Shown here one piece after another: positions 20,320 to 32,140 of a stretch of DNA of 64,000 nucleotides; position 1 is the first letter of the stretch, and every line of letters starts with the position of its first letter. The notes below the pieces were generated by a model. It worked only from the letters and a program-made list of their open reading frames with translations. It made no database searches and had not been told where the DNA came from. This DNA comes from Gracilariopsis chorda (Eukaryota > Rhodophyta > Florideophyceae > Gracilariales > Gracilariaceae), in NCBI GenBank assembly GCA_003194525.1, contig NBIV01000001.1:558001-622000 (forward strand), read 5' to 3'. A program made the translations under genes and the position numbers.

Positions 20320-21322
20320 TCATACTCCGTATCGGTCAGAGTTTCGAACTCGAACTGTTGATCTTTTTTCCAGTTTCCGATTAAGCGGGCTGGCAATACG
20401 CGCGAATGCCTCAACAAACCGGCGGAACAAGTTACAAAGGCCGAGGAACGACCGTACCTCCGTCTGGTTTGTGGTAGGTTTCGCTTGTTGCAAAGCGTCG
20501 CAAGCTTTTCCGGATACCTGCAGTTTCCTTGGAGGGATAGTATGACCAACATAGTCGAACGCTTGGTGGAAGAAATAACATTTCTCCAACCGCAGCGTAA
20601 TTACGGCCAAACGAAGCAGTACCAATACGGTCTGTACGTGTTCGAAGGGCTCTTGAAACAATCGGGAGTATATAATGACATCGTCTAGGTAATCTAGGGC
20701 GAATTTCCATTTAACCAGCGAAAGGATGATGTCGAGCGCCCTCTGGAAGGTAGCCGGAGCATTGTTGAGACCGAACAGCATTCTAATGTAGCGGAACAAA
20801 CCAATGTGGGACGTAAAGTTCGTTTGGTCACGGTCGGTCTCGTCGACTTCGCATTGCCAATAACCGCTATTGGCGTCTAAAGTAGTGAATACCACTGCAC
20901 TCCCTAACGAGTCGATGCACTCATCCATTCTCGGTATGGGGTAAGTATCCCGTACGGTCATCGCGTTGAGGCAGCGGTAGTCAACGCAAAAGCGCAGAGT
21001 ACCGTCCTTCTTGGGTGCAAATACGACAGGACTTGCCCAGTCTGCGGACGACGGCTCTAAAACGCCCGCGCAGAGTTGCTTTGCTACCTCTTCCCTTTCC
21101 AGTTCCGTTCGTTTCTGTCCCGCTCGGTAAGGCATCTGGAAGATGGGTTTGAAACCCTCTTCTAAATCTATGCGGAGTTTGGCAATGGAGGTGGACCCCA
21201 AGTGTGCATCCCACATATCCGAGAACTGTTCCAGAGAGTCGGTAATTCTTTCCCGTTCGGTCTCGTACTCTTCTCCTATACGGAATTTCTTTACCCATTC
21301 ATCAGCTTTGACCTTGTCGGAC
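20320..21322 (-). pseudogene. Element B: reverse transcriptase
   Basis: Contains SSADWASPVVFAPKKDG, LRFCVDYRCLN, YPIPRMDE and the intact polymerase box YLDDVIIYS. The frame leaves the true reading at an A-run near 20370 (KLEK.. then a stop at 20320), while the homologous sequence DQQFEFETLTDTEYEAF continues in another frame at 20552-20262. Another frameshift lies in the G-run at 21356-21364 between protease and RT. Confidence 0.88.
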
Positions 21323-22366
21323 TTATGATCCTGGTCGGTTTGAGTGGGATAAGCCTCCCCCCCTAGCTTCGTCCTCCTCGATGAACGGGGACGGGGAAAT
21401 TAGGGCAACCGGAGCGGGCATGGCGAGCCCGACGATGGTGTTCTTTGCCAAATGGATGGGAGCTTGTCCCAAGTTGGAGACGAGGACTCGGAATGACCAG
21501 TTCGGTACAAGCTCCATGACGCCATTGGCCATGAGCATAAGGCGTTTCTTCACTTTTTTCGGGTTGAGTTGGAGGAATGAAGCACCTCCAACGTTTGCGG
21601 TTACTTGTACTTCCGCTTCGGTCATGGGCGGTATACTGACCGCTCGGGCTACTCCAATCTTGTTAAAGATGGAGTTGTCCGTTGTCGGCAAAGATTCGTG
21701 AACATTATTATTTTGAAACCGTGCGGTTGCCGAAAGCAGGGTCACCACTCAGGAATGGTGGAATGCAACTTGTTTCCGTTGAGAATGAATGGCCGTAACG
21801 TGCTTGTCAATGAAATTTGTTCCCAACAAGCACGATGTGGCTAGGTTTGTGCAGACTAGGAAATGGTCCCATACTCCCAGGCTACCGATTCGCATGAACA
21901 GGCGGATGACTCCCAAAGTCTGCATACGGTTCCGAGACGCATCTGTAATATTTGGATGCGGTCTCGTGAGCTGGTTTGATTGCCACTCGGGCGGGAGAGC
22001 GTTCCCGTGGACCAGGTTTGGCCGCGCACCGGTGTCAAGAACACCAGTGACAGATAGTTGCACCTGAGAGTGGAGGCCGATTGAGACACCTTTGTAATGC
22101 GCTCTGCTGAACAGCATTATTGGATCGGTCTCAGACTCTTGTTTTACGTCCATGCGTTCGTCTCCCGATGGAGCCGGCGGTCCCGAATCGGGTTCATTAT
22201 GAGGCCGTTTGGTCTCCTCAGTGAGGATTTCAGGCCTCGGGGGGTGGGTCTCCTCTATGCACCCTCCGGGTAGTTTGCCGGAGCGGGTGGTGTGTCGATG
22301 TCCACCAATTGGACTGCATAGCCTTGTGTTCCCGAGTGGCCTTGGGTCTGGGGTTGACCCTGGCAT
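21323..22366 (-). pseudogene. Element B: protease region
   Basis: Aspartyl protease with VLDTGARPNLVH (catalytic DTG intact) and LLGTNFI near the C-terminal side. A TGA at 21749-21751 interrupts the frame, which resumes in phase directly after it. The protease frame overlaps the end of gag (22366-22255) in the minus-one frame relative to gag, the arrangement also seen in element C. Confidence 0.8.
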
Positions 22367-24433
22367 GTACCGATACTAGCCCGTGCGGGTTCGGTACTAC
22401 TATTACTTCCGGACGGTCTTCTTGGGAAGTTTTTATACTCCCCCTCACGGCGTAGGGTATAATTAGCCTCCCGCGCAGCCAATAGGGCAGCACGTACTTC
22501 CGGTGCTAGCATTTTGCAATCTTCCGTCTCTCGGGAATGACATATTCGGCACGGTTTGTCCAATACCCGTGCGGATATGGGGGCTACACCTCTACCTGGT
22601 GCAGCGAATTCGATCGTCCGGGAAGAATGAGACGTATTGGAGATCGGTGTGGTGGGAGGAGAGGGTAGACTTATGCCACCTCCCACCACAAACAATTGAC
22701 CACTCGGTGCCGCCGAGTCATACTGGACCGAGTCGGTCTCCAGGCTCATCACTCGTGAGCGTGAGCCACAACGATGAGTTGGCAGAGAGTCCGTGCGAAT
22801 TGTTTGCCATTTGGTCGCACTGTGCGTGTCGCCGTAGGATTCCGCGTATCGGGCTAATGCGTTCAGTCCGATGTGCAGGTGAGTTGTCAGATGGTTTCTG
22901 ACTTTCGACCGTATGGCGAACAGCAGCTTCTTCACGAAGATGGACTTCAAACGTCGATCTGAGAACAACTTCCCACAGCAGAGTGCTTTATCCCAGAGTG
23001 TCTGGGCGAATTCCGTGTCGGACATACCTGAAGACTGTCAATAAGTCGTCACCTCGGCGTATGCGTCTGCGATTAATTCTTCGGTCGCATACGTGGTTAA
23101 CAAAAAGCTCACCACCTCTGAGTATGTGCGCAACGTTTCCCGTTTACGGACGTCGATCACATTGGTTTCTCCCGTGATACGGGATTGAACCAGCACGTGT
23201 GTCGGCCCGTTCATGTAAAACTGGAAGCACCAGAGAGCTGTGCCCTCTGTCATTCCATTGTGGTCGCATGCGGTCTTAAATCGCTGTAAGAAGCCCAGTA
23301 CAGCAATGGAGTCCGATCCGGAGAACGGGCACCGCTTTAGCTGGACATCAAGCTTCTTGTGGTAGCGGCCAATCTTCCTGGCCACCCGGACATCATACCG
23401 TGCGGACTTCTTAAGAAGGCGATATGACCTGTAGTCTACGGCCTTCCCAAACAAGTCGTTGAGTGGCTTCAGGCGCTTAAGCGATCTCCTGCCCGAACGG
23501 TGATGCCAACCTCGCGAGTCGTCGCTCACTCCTTCGTCCGAATCGGAAAGATCTTCTTCGGATTCTTAAGTCTCCATTCGGTGTGTATCTGAGTCCGAAC
23601 GGTTAGTTCTGCGTTTGCGACTGGAAATTCTCTTCCTGCTGCTGTTTTTACGATGCGAACCGGATGGTTTATCCTGACGGCCACGTCTGTCACGGTCTGA
23701 GCTCCCTCCATTGGAGCTACTACCGTCAGGATCTCCGTTCGGATCTGGCTGACTGGGGATTTCCGGTAGATAGATCGTTTGGGAATTTCCTCTTTGATTC
23801 CCGTCCAAAATAATTATACTGAACTTTACGGCCAGTGCCGTGCCCGTACGGTTTGTGTCAAACTTTGAGGGGGTCTGGGTGACATGTTGTCCTACAGATA
23901 ATGGCTGATTTGTCCGATTTGGCTGAACTTCCGTGCGGTTGACAGTTGGCTGGAGGCGTGAAATCACTTCCTCGATAGCCGTGCGGTTGTCTCCGAGGCC
24001 TTTCGCTCAAATATTTGGGGCATCCGATGGGCAAGATACTTTTCGACCGCTACGGGAACCCTTGTTTGGAGTTCCGTGCGGACGAATACCGACAGGTGGT
24101 TCTGGATACGTACCACATATCGTCGAAGCCAATCCTTCTGATCGGTGTATAGCGTTAAAATGCGGCTGCCTCAGTAGGTTGCAGTTGGTAGCTGAGATTC
24201 CCGCAGGCAGTGCGATATAGAGGAGGACGCTGCCGCACTTTCTGTGCGAAGCAGTGACTCCGGGTTATCCATTGTGGACGTGTTGAGTGCTGAGGCACTA
24301 CTGGTGCTTCGGTTCGAGGCTTAAGCGTGTCAGAGACCGCCGCCGAAGCGGCCTGAGACTCCGTAACGGGCTGAGCTCTTTTTCTGCCCTGCGACCCTTT
24401 CCGGCTCGGTGGTTTCGGAAGTTTCGATTCCAT
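22255..24433 (-). pseudogene. Element B: gag
   Basis: Begins at ATG 24433, 20 bases inside the primer-binding site. Ser/Arg/Asp-rich N-terminus, then a capsid-like helical region (23529-22800, with ALWCFQFYMNGPTHVL), then a degenerate cysteine cluster CRICHSRETEDC. In-frame stops at 23566-23568 and 23038-23040 and a frame change before 23967 break it. Overall layout as in gag of element C. Confidence 0.75.
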
Positions 24434-24452
24434 TTTCGGTCCATGATTGGTC

Positions 24453-24470
24453 TTCTAGGTCGGGAGACCA
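24453..24470 (-). other. Primer-binding site of element B
   Basis: TGGTCTCCCGACCTAGAA on the minus strand, one base after the 5' LTR. Begins TGG, complementary to a tRNA CCA end. Element C has a near-identical site (TGGTCTCCTGACTTAGAA), so both use the same primer tRNA, which I cannot name. Confidence 0.75.
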
Positions 24471-24471
24471 A

Positions 24472-25123
24472 TTTGAGGAAGCGCAATGCTTTAGCACAAG
24501 ATGCTGTCCGGTCGGATGCGCCTCACGGTCAGTAGAAGGATTTAATAGAAAGCCAGGGCGGAAGATGGGCTCGGTGATCTGAACGGTAGAAGTCAGGAGA
24601 CGCTGGTCGAGGGCTGCGGAACCGGACTGGCAAATGCGTCAGACGTGGTCAGGGAGCACGCGTAGAATCTTGGCGGTTGTGTACCGCTCGTGTTTTACCA
24701 TGCCGAGTAGTAGTACAAGCTAGTGGGCAGTCTGTATTGCCAAATAGAACACGAAAAGAGTCCGTTTGGTGGGATGACGCCTTCCTTTACTCGTTCATGG
24801 GGGTCCGGGGCTACTGTCATCCTAAGTAGTCCTGCCAGCCCCAAGGTACACCTCGGTGACGAAGCGCCTTGGCAGATATGGGCCCATGGCGGGCCTGCGC
24901 ACACACTACCTAAAAATTGATCAAAAATTATCCAGGGTCCTGCAGACACGCCTGCCCTTCCTTCCGGCCTGGCACATGTATCCCGTCCCATCAATCCCCA
25001 GGTGCACCGTATCGGTCAGGTGCACCCCTGCCATATGTCGACCGTCCGGTCTCCTACGTAATCGCGCATCGGTGTTCGCTGTCCTACGTCATGATCTGAC
25101 GCCCGTACGGTCGTCCTACCACA
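24472..25123 (-). repeat. 5' LTR of element B
   Basis: Partner of 15441-16093. Ends CTACCACA at 25123; the inner terminus has lost its CCACA. Confidence 0.88.
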
Positions 25124-25219
25124 GCCGGTGCGCAAGCGCAAAGGTGCAGATTGACGCCAGTGCGTGCAGACGTGGCAGTGGCGGTTACGTGTAGATGCTG
25201 GGGTGGCAGCGGCAGCGGC

Positions 25220-25485
25220 TGTGGAGCAAAACCCTGCGATGGGTGATGTCCACCGGATGTCCGGAGCCCGCTTCTATGAGAGGTGAACTGCAGCGGAAAG
25301 AGCCCTCCTTCCGTGCTCAGTGCTAGGCACGCCGGGTGTAAGACCGGAGATGGTTACTGGATAAACCTACCGAGGTGGGGAAGAAGGGATGATATGACCA
25401 GCGGTATTGGTGGTGAACCTAAGGGAAATGGGGCAAAAGACGACGGCAAGCGGCACCGTAGGGTGGTGAGTGTGCTCTGGACACG
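25220..25485 (-). repeat. 3' LTR of element C (truncated)
   Basis: Aligns with 36176-36440 (shared GGTGATGTCCACCGGATGTC, GCACGCCGGGTGTAAGACCG and GAAGAAGGGATGATATGACC). The match stops at 25485; the other about 660 bp of the LTR are absent, so this copy lost its U3 side. Confidence 0.8.
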
Positions 25486-25979
25486 ATTTCCTACCAACAG
25501 ACGGCTGTACAGCGCACCAGTAAACGCCTTGCGTTCCAGTGCCACGTTTGCGTTACCTCAGTGATTGAATCCGTTGCACCGGAGCTCAAAACGACTAAAT
25601 GCTGAGCTCGCCCAACTTCACGGGGCCATCAACCGTAATAAACTAATTCCTAAATCTGGATATACTTCAAGTGTTTCCAGGAGAACGTTCTTTTCTAGCC
25701 CTACTGTAAGGAGCGAGTTTCTGGGTCCATGTCGTTGTTTTCCATGAATGGGTCAGCTGAAACCGACTTTTCTGGTCTGCCAGCGGTACTTTGATGATAA
25801 GAGCGACCGATACATGATTCCAACGAAATGGAACATTTCCCAGCGCGCGAGTTACTAGTCTCAGCAAAACCTTCCGTGACAGGGGTATGTTTGTCAAATC
25901 TGACTTCACTTTCCACCGGAGGCGCGGTTACAATGCGCGAAACCGTGCGTGCGGTAGCATTTCCAGTTCGGGCCTCAGT
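25486..25979. other. Element C sequence between pol and the truncated LTR
   Basis: About 490 bp with no recognisable chromodomain, polypurine tract or ORF. Likely residual 3' region plus a deletion junction. Confidence 0.35.
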
Positions 25980-27944
25980 CTAACTTCCCATTGCGTCACC
26001 TTGGTTAGGTCTGGCAGATGCCAGAGCAACCCGACGAGAAATTGCTGCGCGCTCGCCCTCCTTAGGTTGAGATACGGCATTTGGATCCAGGACCGGAGTC
26101 GGGGGGCTCATTCGCGTAGAGTGCGTACTGGTACCTCGAGAGAGTACGAGGTTACCTTTTGGAGGTTCCAATAGATCAGGTAGTTCATTAAAACCACGAA
26201 ACGGGTGCGGTAGTACTGAGGGTCGGGGCGTCGGAGTGTCCAACTCAGTGGCACCATTTGTAGTTGATCTTCTCTGGTTACTGTGCATCGACGGAGAAAT
26301 AACTTCCTGTGAGGGACTGGGCGCGCGGCAAACGCAATTGCATGAAACCCGTTCGTGCTGATTATCGATTTCCTCCACGACGATGTCCTGTTGAACTGAA
26401 TCCACTCGATATGGTCCACTCGCAATCGGCAATAATTTATGACGACGTTCTCTCTCAGGATTATAGTATTCCTTGCGTAGGAACACGTAGTCACCAGCCC
26501 GGAGACGGAGTAGCGGCACACGAATTTTTGCGTAAAAAGTCCGCTTGTATGTGGCCTGAGCCTTCTCCATTCAGCTACGAGCGACAGGAACCATCTTGGT
26601 GAGCCAAGTATTCCACGAATCACGATATAAACCTGGGGATAGGTAACTATCCAAGGTTGGCTGGGCCTCGATTGCCCGGGGTGGCGGAACTCTCAACAAA
26701 ACCAATTCAAATGGGGATAGCGATGTTGCCCGGTGAGCTTGGGTGTTGTACGCGTATGTGATCGCGTCGGTGTAAAAGTCCCAAGACTTGAGGTGATCGG
26801 CGACGTACGCTTGTAAAGCACCTACATGCGTACGGTTAAACCATTCTACCTGCCCATTACTCTGGGGGTGATAAGTAGTAGTGAACATATTCCTAATATC
26901 CAGGATTCTGCAAACATCTTGAAAGAACTTCGATGTGAACTGCGAGCCCTTGTCCGAGAGCAACTGCACTGGGGGACCGTAAACAAAAACACAATGGGTG
27001 AAGAATGCTTGAGCCACTACGGCAGCTGTAATCCGCTTCAGAGGAACAGTTCTTACGAGCTTTGAAAACGTATCAGTGATAACCAGTAGATACTGATTGC
27101 CTCTCGGGGTTCTGATAAGCTCTCCAAATATATCGATCGCCACGAATTCGAGTGATGCCCATGCTGGGAATAACTTTATCTTCTTAGAACGCTTCCGAAG
27201 TCTGATATTATTCTTCGCACACTCGGAGCACGAGCAACGAACGGCGTAACATTCAAAGGCCATTGGAGGCCGATAAAAACCTCTTCTTAGAGTGAAATAC
27301 AACTTCCTTCCTCCCAGGTGAGCTCCAAGCTTCACATCGTGCGAGAGATGTAAAACACGACTTTTTAGAGAGTGAGGCACCACAATCTGGGGGTTTGATT
27401 CTACCAAACGGACTAGGTATCCCTGGTCGCTGGTAGCAAATGGTAGGTTGTATCCGCCATTAAGACGGGCGCTAACCTGTGCAAAAAAGGGGTTGGTTTG
27501 CTGTTCTCTAATCATCTCTTCAGGTGTAATGGGTACAAATGAGCCGGCAAGCGGTTCGGCCGTCTGTGCGGCGAGAATGTCGTCACGCAAGTCATCCGAA
27601 CGTTCTGCACACCTCTTGAGGTTGGCATTCATGAAACAGGGTATATAAGTATCCCCTGTAGGTTCTGCTTCCGCGGAGGTTCCCAAGCGGGAAAAAGCGT
27701 CTGCCTGACAGTTCTGGGTTCCCTTCATGTACACCACTTCGAAGTCAAATTCCGAAAGTCGGAGACGCCAACGCATCAGACGACCCGAGGGCTCGGTGAT
27801 TTCCATTAACCACCAGAGGCAAAAATGATCCGTTCGCCCTCTGAAATGGTTTCCCATCAGATAGGGCTTGAGTGTGAATAAAGCCCATACAACGGCAAGG
27901 CATTCTTTCTCAGATACTGAGTAATTCCGTTCATGCACATTCAA
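25980..27944 (-). pseudogene. Element C: RNase H end, integrase and integrase tail
   Basis: 27944-26571 is one open frame: RNase H end (SEKECLAVVWALF, GTQNCQADAFSR), integrase zinc region (LSHDVKLGAHLGG..CSECAK) and core with AIDIFGE, LLSDKGSQF and NGQVEWFNRT, so the D,D,E residues are intact. A TGA at 26571-26573 breaks the frame; it resumes in phase as MEKAQATYKRTF..FLRKEYYNPERERRHK, which is strikingly like element D (FLRKEYYNPENERRHK). No chromodomain follows. Confidence 0.87.
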
Positions 27945-28293
27945 CGAGCGGAACTAATACCCAATAGGGTGTCGCTCGCCCGACTCATCGAGTTGAAACA
28001 GAGCACAACGAACCTGGTTCGCACTGGCATCGGTGTCCACTTCATAAGGTAACCCAGGCTTGGGAAGCGCCAAAATTGGCGGAGACGTGACAGCTTTAAC
28101 CAAGCCATGAAGGCAGATACCTCAGCATCGCTAAAGAGATCCAGTTCGACTGGTCATCCTTTCGTAAGGAGTTTATTCAATGGGGCAGCAATATCCGCGA
28201 AGTTCGGAACAAAACGTCGATACACGTTACAGAGGCCAAGGAAGGATCGAAGCTCCGTCTGCGTGGGTGGATGTTTAGCCTCCTTTAAGGATT

Positions 28294-29240
28294 TCACTCG
28301 AAATTCGTCGACTGAAAGCTTCCCGGGGCGAATGATATGCCCAAGTTATTTAACCGACTCGGTGAAAAACTCACACTTCTTGGTTTCAATGTGATTCCTG
28401 CATCACGCAGCACCATCATCACATCTCGCACATGAGAGAGATGCTCATCACAATTATTGGAAAACGCGACAATTTCGTCCAGATACACCAGACTAGTGGT
28501 CCACTTGAACTTAGCGAGAAGGATATTAACCACTCGCTGGAACGTTGTGGGGGCATTCGTTAAGCCAAAGGGCATGCGCCGAAAACGGTATAAGCCCTGA
28601 TTGCACACAAAAGCCGTCTTGTCTTTGTCTTCCTCCCTGACAGGGACTTGCAAATAACCTCAATTAACGTCCAGGGTGGTAAAGACATTTGCGCTCCCAA
28701 GAGAGTCGATGTATTCGTCCATCCGGGGAATCGGATATACATCTGTCACCGTAACCGCATTTAACTTTCAGTAATCGATGCAGAATCTCCAAGACCCATC
28801 CGATTTCGGAACTAGCACGACTGGCGATGCCCAAGAAGACTGAGTGGGCTCGATGACGCCAGCGCATAGCATCTTCTCAACTTGAGATTTTTCCTCCTCC
28901 CGTGCCTTCGGTCCAGCTCTATAAGGGTGTTGTGAAATGGGCCAAGTGCTCGGAAGTAAGTCAATACAGTGCTCTGTGACTCCAATTGATCCTAGAGTCC
29001 CATCCCACATGAGAGTGAATTCGCGCAGCATTTCGCGTACCTGCTCCCGATGAGATTCCGGTATATGCTTCAAATCAAGAGCCATTAACTCCTTAACAGT
29101 ATTCGTTTATTGGCTGCCAGGTAATACGGGTTTGTCATCCGAGGGATCAGAGGGTGTTGAACCCGCATTTTTCTTGACGTTAGAGGATTTACAAAGCTCG
29201 ATTTTAACTCGTGACTCGATGAAGATTTCGTACACCACGA
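28294..29240 (-). pseudogene. Element C: reverse transcriptase, catalytically altered
   Basis: Runs from the linker (VKELMALDLKHIPE near 29097) through SSWASPVVLVPKSDG, CIDY, YPIPRMDEYID and MPFGLTNAPTTFQ to the polymerase box, which reads YLDEIVAFS: the second Asp of YLDD is Glu (codon 28476-28474). In-frame TGA codons stand at 28768-28770 (in place of the usual Arg after CIDY) and 28670-28672. Dead as read. Confidence 0.87.
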
Positions 29241-29469
29241 ACAATTGTACACCTATACGGAATTATGTTGTCGACACGAAGTCATACTTCGTCTACTCGG
29301 CGCCCGGTACGAAATAAAAAAAAAACTAGCTGTGAGAGATAGCCACCCAAGTAGCCAAAAACCATATAGAGTATCCCGCCAAAACGCAGAGACGAACTGA
29401 CCCATAACATAGCTTTGCCACCGCTGAGGCCATCTACACCAACAAAAGCGCACAAAACCTTTCCCAAAG

Positions 29470-30429
29470 ATGGGCAGTTCTCCCATTCCCCCCGCTGCGC
29501 CTACTCAGAACGACGTGGTGAACAAAGATTCGCAACCCCCGTATGCGCCTGCTGCTTCAGATGCCGTATGTGTCCCCAGAAGCACTCCATCCTTAGCCAA
29601 GAAAAAACGGATCCGCTTTACTGAAGCATGGGACCTCTTGTTGTTGAAGGCTGTCACGGCCTCTGATGCACATGTTGTGCCTCACGGTGAAACTGGCAAG
29701 CGTTTTGAGCAGGCCCTAAAGCTTTTTCTTGATGGTGCACCCTCGTCACAGCTTGTACATATTACGCGTCCGGGCCCAAAAACACTCCGTGACCACTTCA
29801 CGACCATTGTTGAGAAACGAAGAGTCGAAGTGCGGGGAACGGCGTCTGCGTCGGGTATTGTAGATAAGTGCGTTCAACGGGAGGAATGTCTCGATGATGT
29901 CATCCTCGCCATGGATGAAGAACAAGAGCGGAAAAATGCACTGATCAATGAACGGACAGAGAAAGAGAAGCAGCTTATTGACGCCGAAGAGGCTATTCGC
30001 GCGAAGCCTGTAACAAGGATGCATAAGCAGAAACGGGAGGATAGGGAGGAAGACTGTGGCGCCAGCGACGGCGACAAGAGCACTCCAGTGGCCTCTAAAA
30101 AGGTAAGGAAATGTGTGTTCAGCACGGACTCGGATGACGACGAGAAGGACGCTATTCAAGAGGAGATCAAACGTCGTAAAGAGCTGGATGTAAAACGTCT
30201 GAAGCTGGAAGAATTGCGCCTCGAGCATGATTTCAAGCGATGGACTGAGATGCAAGCGCGTGAGGCGAATCGAGATGCAAAAGACGAACATAGTCTCGTG
30301 ATGGAGGAGAAACGGCTGGCGCTGGACGAGCGGAAGTGTGGGCTAGACAAGGACGATCGCCGCATGGCTATGAAAAAGCGTCAAATCCTTATCAATGTTC
30401 TCTCTGCCCTCGCAGAAAAGTTGAAGTAG
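29470..30429 (+). CDS. Harbinger Myb/SANT-like accessory protein
   Basis: 319 aa from ATG 29470. After a Pro-rich start, residues about 45-120 resemble the Myb/SANT-like domain of Harbinger-associated proteins (KKKRIRFTEAWDLLLLKAV.., then TLRDHFTTIVEKRRVEV). The last 120 residues are very rich in Lys, Glu and Arg and should form a long coiled coil. In known Harbinger systems this partner binds the transposon ends and imports the transposase. The ORF is intact, in contrast to most transposon genes here, suggesting a younger insertion. Confidence 0.8.
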   Translation: MGSSPIPPAAPTQNDVVNKDSQPPYAPAASDAVCVPRSTPSLAKKKRIRFTEAWDLLLLKAVTASDAHVVPHGETGKRFEQALKLFLDGAPSSQLVHITRPGPKTLRDHFTTIVEKRRVEVRGTASASGIVDKCVQREECLDDVILAMDEEQERKNALINERTEKEKQLIDAEEAIRAKPVTRMHKQKREDREEDCGASDGDKSTPVASKKVRKCVFSTDSDDDEKDAIQEEIKRRKELDVKRLKLEELRLEHDFKRWTEMQAREANRDAKDEHSLVMEEKRLALDERKCGLDKDDRRMAMKKRQILINVLSALAEKLK

Positions 30430-30742
30430 TCTTGTAGTTCGTGTGTGATCATTGACGCCATTCTTTCTGGTCGGTAAACGGCGCATCGTACAGCATATCT
30501 CTTTCGCTATATGAGAGTTCTTTCCTTGGGTACAAGACGCGCGTGTGCTGCACTATCCGCCAAGGTGTGTGCCCCTCCAAGGAGCGTACTCCACGGCTCC
30601 GCACAAAGTCCTTCGCTCCGGCGCCCTCCCTCACGTCGCTCGGTCGGACGCCTCCGCTGCGGACTTTGCGCTTCGCCGTTCTGTACGCTCTATCGGGGGC
30701 ACACACACACCTTGGCATAAAAGCTTTCTTCAACGCTACAGG

Positions 30743-31469
30743 TTATTCCTGGCTACCCCCGCTTGTGTAGTTCTCAAGTGTCGGTGGTGAAACTAGGAAG
30801 TACGAACCGACCTGACCACCGTGCTTCAAACGATTTTTGCAGTTGAGTAGTATCGCTGCTGCGTTGTACATTAGAGCTATCGGGACCTTCCGTACTCGTA
30901 GTAATCTTTTGTAATCCTGTGACGACAAAATTTGCTTAAGGTCCTTGTAGGAACACTCTACAGCTTCTCTAACGGCACTCATGTCCCGGTTGAAGGCGGC
31001 TTCAATAGGCGTTGCTCCCAAAGGAGGAAGAACAACCTGCAACCATGGGCGGAGCATATATGCAGAATCACCATATACGGCATACTGCTTTCCGTCAATA
31101 ACCATACACCCTGACAAGTGCGTGTCGAGACCGCTGTCACGGTGCAGGGTCATGTCATGCCTCCTCCCAACCTCAGGTCCATGTAGATGAAATATCAGCC
31201 CATCTGGAGTCGTGATTGTTTGGTAGATGAGGCAGTGGAACCTCTGGTGTCCCGAGTAGCACGAACGCTGCAACAGACGTGACCCTCCTGGGCGGCTCAT
31301 TTGAATCTTCGTGCAATCAATAAAGCCGACTATGTTATCTAGTGGAGCCCCTTTCTCGGTAATTGCTGCCGCATAAAGCACAGCTCTTTGGTGTATAAAA
31401 TGAGGACGAAACTGCAGGACGTGGCCTACGTTGGCTATGAACGACTCGATAGCCTCCCAGAATATCTAG
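30743..31469 (-). CDS. PIF/Harbinger transposase, catalytic part
   Basis: DDE_Tnp_4 superfamily. First Asp in NIVGFIDCTKIQMSRPGG, second in YGDSAYMLRPWL, Glu in REAVECSYKDLKQ, so the catalytic set is complete. The frame is open upstream of the ORF as GHVLQFRPHFIHQRA and IFWEAIESF, starting just after CAGCTAG at about 31469, which may be a splice acceptor. The matching N-terminal part is at 32141-32728. The stop at 30743-30745 faces the Myb gene tail to tail, 314 bp apart. Confidence 0.85.
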
Positions 31470-32140
31470 CTGATGTGGTATTCCACTAATGCCTGTACGG
31501 CCTCGGTAGTGGGGTGGAAAGCCACAAACGAACCACGGTTGTGGGTGTCGCCTCGCGAGCGACGGGGCTAGAAGTCAGTACCACGGTGTGAGCACCAGTA
31601 GGGAGAGAATCACGTGTGTGAGTAATTTGTCCGAGAGCGGAGACCCAGCGTAGCCAACAGATAACAATATCAGATGATCCTGTGGCAAACACAACAAAAC
31701 AACAAACAGAATAACAAAACATACACAGTCAGCTGTACGAAACGTGAGGGTATCCTCGGAACAAAGAGCTATAGCTCAGAAGCAATTAAGTACTGATGCT
31801 ATAGGTGCCCCTGTCGAATACGACTTAGGATTCTCACGGTCTGACCAAAAGGTCTTGAGTTGGGGGTGTTGGTTGGCCTTCGCCTCCCTCACCTGGGCAA
31901 GTCGCCCTTTACTAGGCTGCGAAGCCATGCAGTAGTTTGACTGTAATGCCTAAATGTGTGGCTCTCCACTAACTACATTAACAATAAATAAAGTAGAATA
32001 AAATTAATAATTAGTGGACGCCCACTACAGTACCAAAACTTACTACTCTTAGTTCACATTCTTCCATAAAGGGGTTCCTTTCCTAAACCTCGCTGTACAG
32101 CCATGTACTGTAGCCGAAAGCTATGAATGTCGTCCTCGAC
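31470..32140. other. Interval splitting the Harbinger transposase
   Basis: Contains the inverted octamers CCACTAAT (31483-31490) and ATTAGTGG (about 32014-32021), plus a closer inverted pair CCACTAACTA / TAATTAGTGG around an AT-rich loop (about 31970-32021). No ORF of note. It may be an intron or a small inverted-repeat element. Confidence 0.35.

Larger units (their letters stand above)
15441..25123 (-). mobile_element. Ty3/gypsy chromovirus B, near-complete but inactivated
   Basis: Two direct repeats of about 650 bp (15441-16093 and 24472-25123) flank a minus-strand gag-pro-RT-RNaseH-integrase-chromodomain order, the chromovirus arrangement. The left LTR runs TGTGG to CCACA; the inner end of the right LTR has mutated. 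A primer-binding site follows the 5' LTR at 24453-24470. Flanking pentamers GCAGG (15436-15440) and GCCGG (25124-25128) are a likely decayed target duplication. The coding region has at least five in-frame stops and frameshifts at G- and A-runs. LTR divergence of several percent implies an old insertion. Confidence 0.9.

Noticed and set aside
29746..30291. 181-codon minus-strand ORF
   Set aside because: Shadow of the Myb-like gene; Leu/Ser-rich from complementing a Lys/Glu-rich coiled coil.
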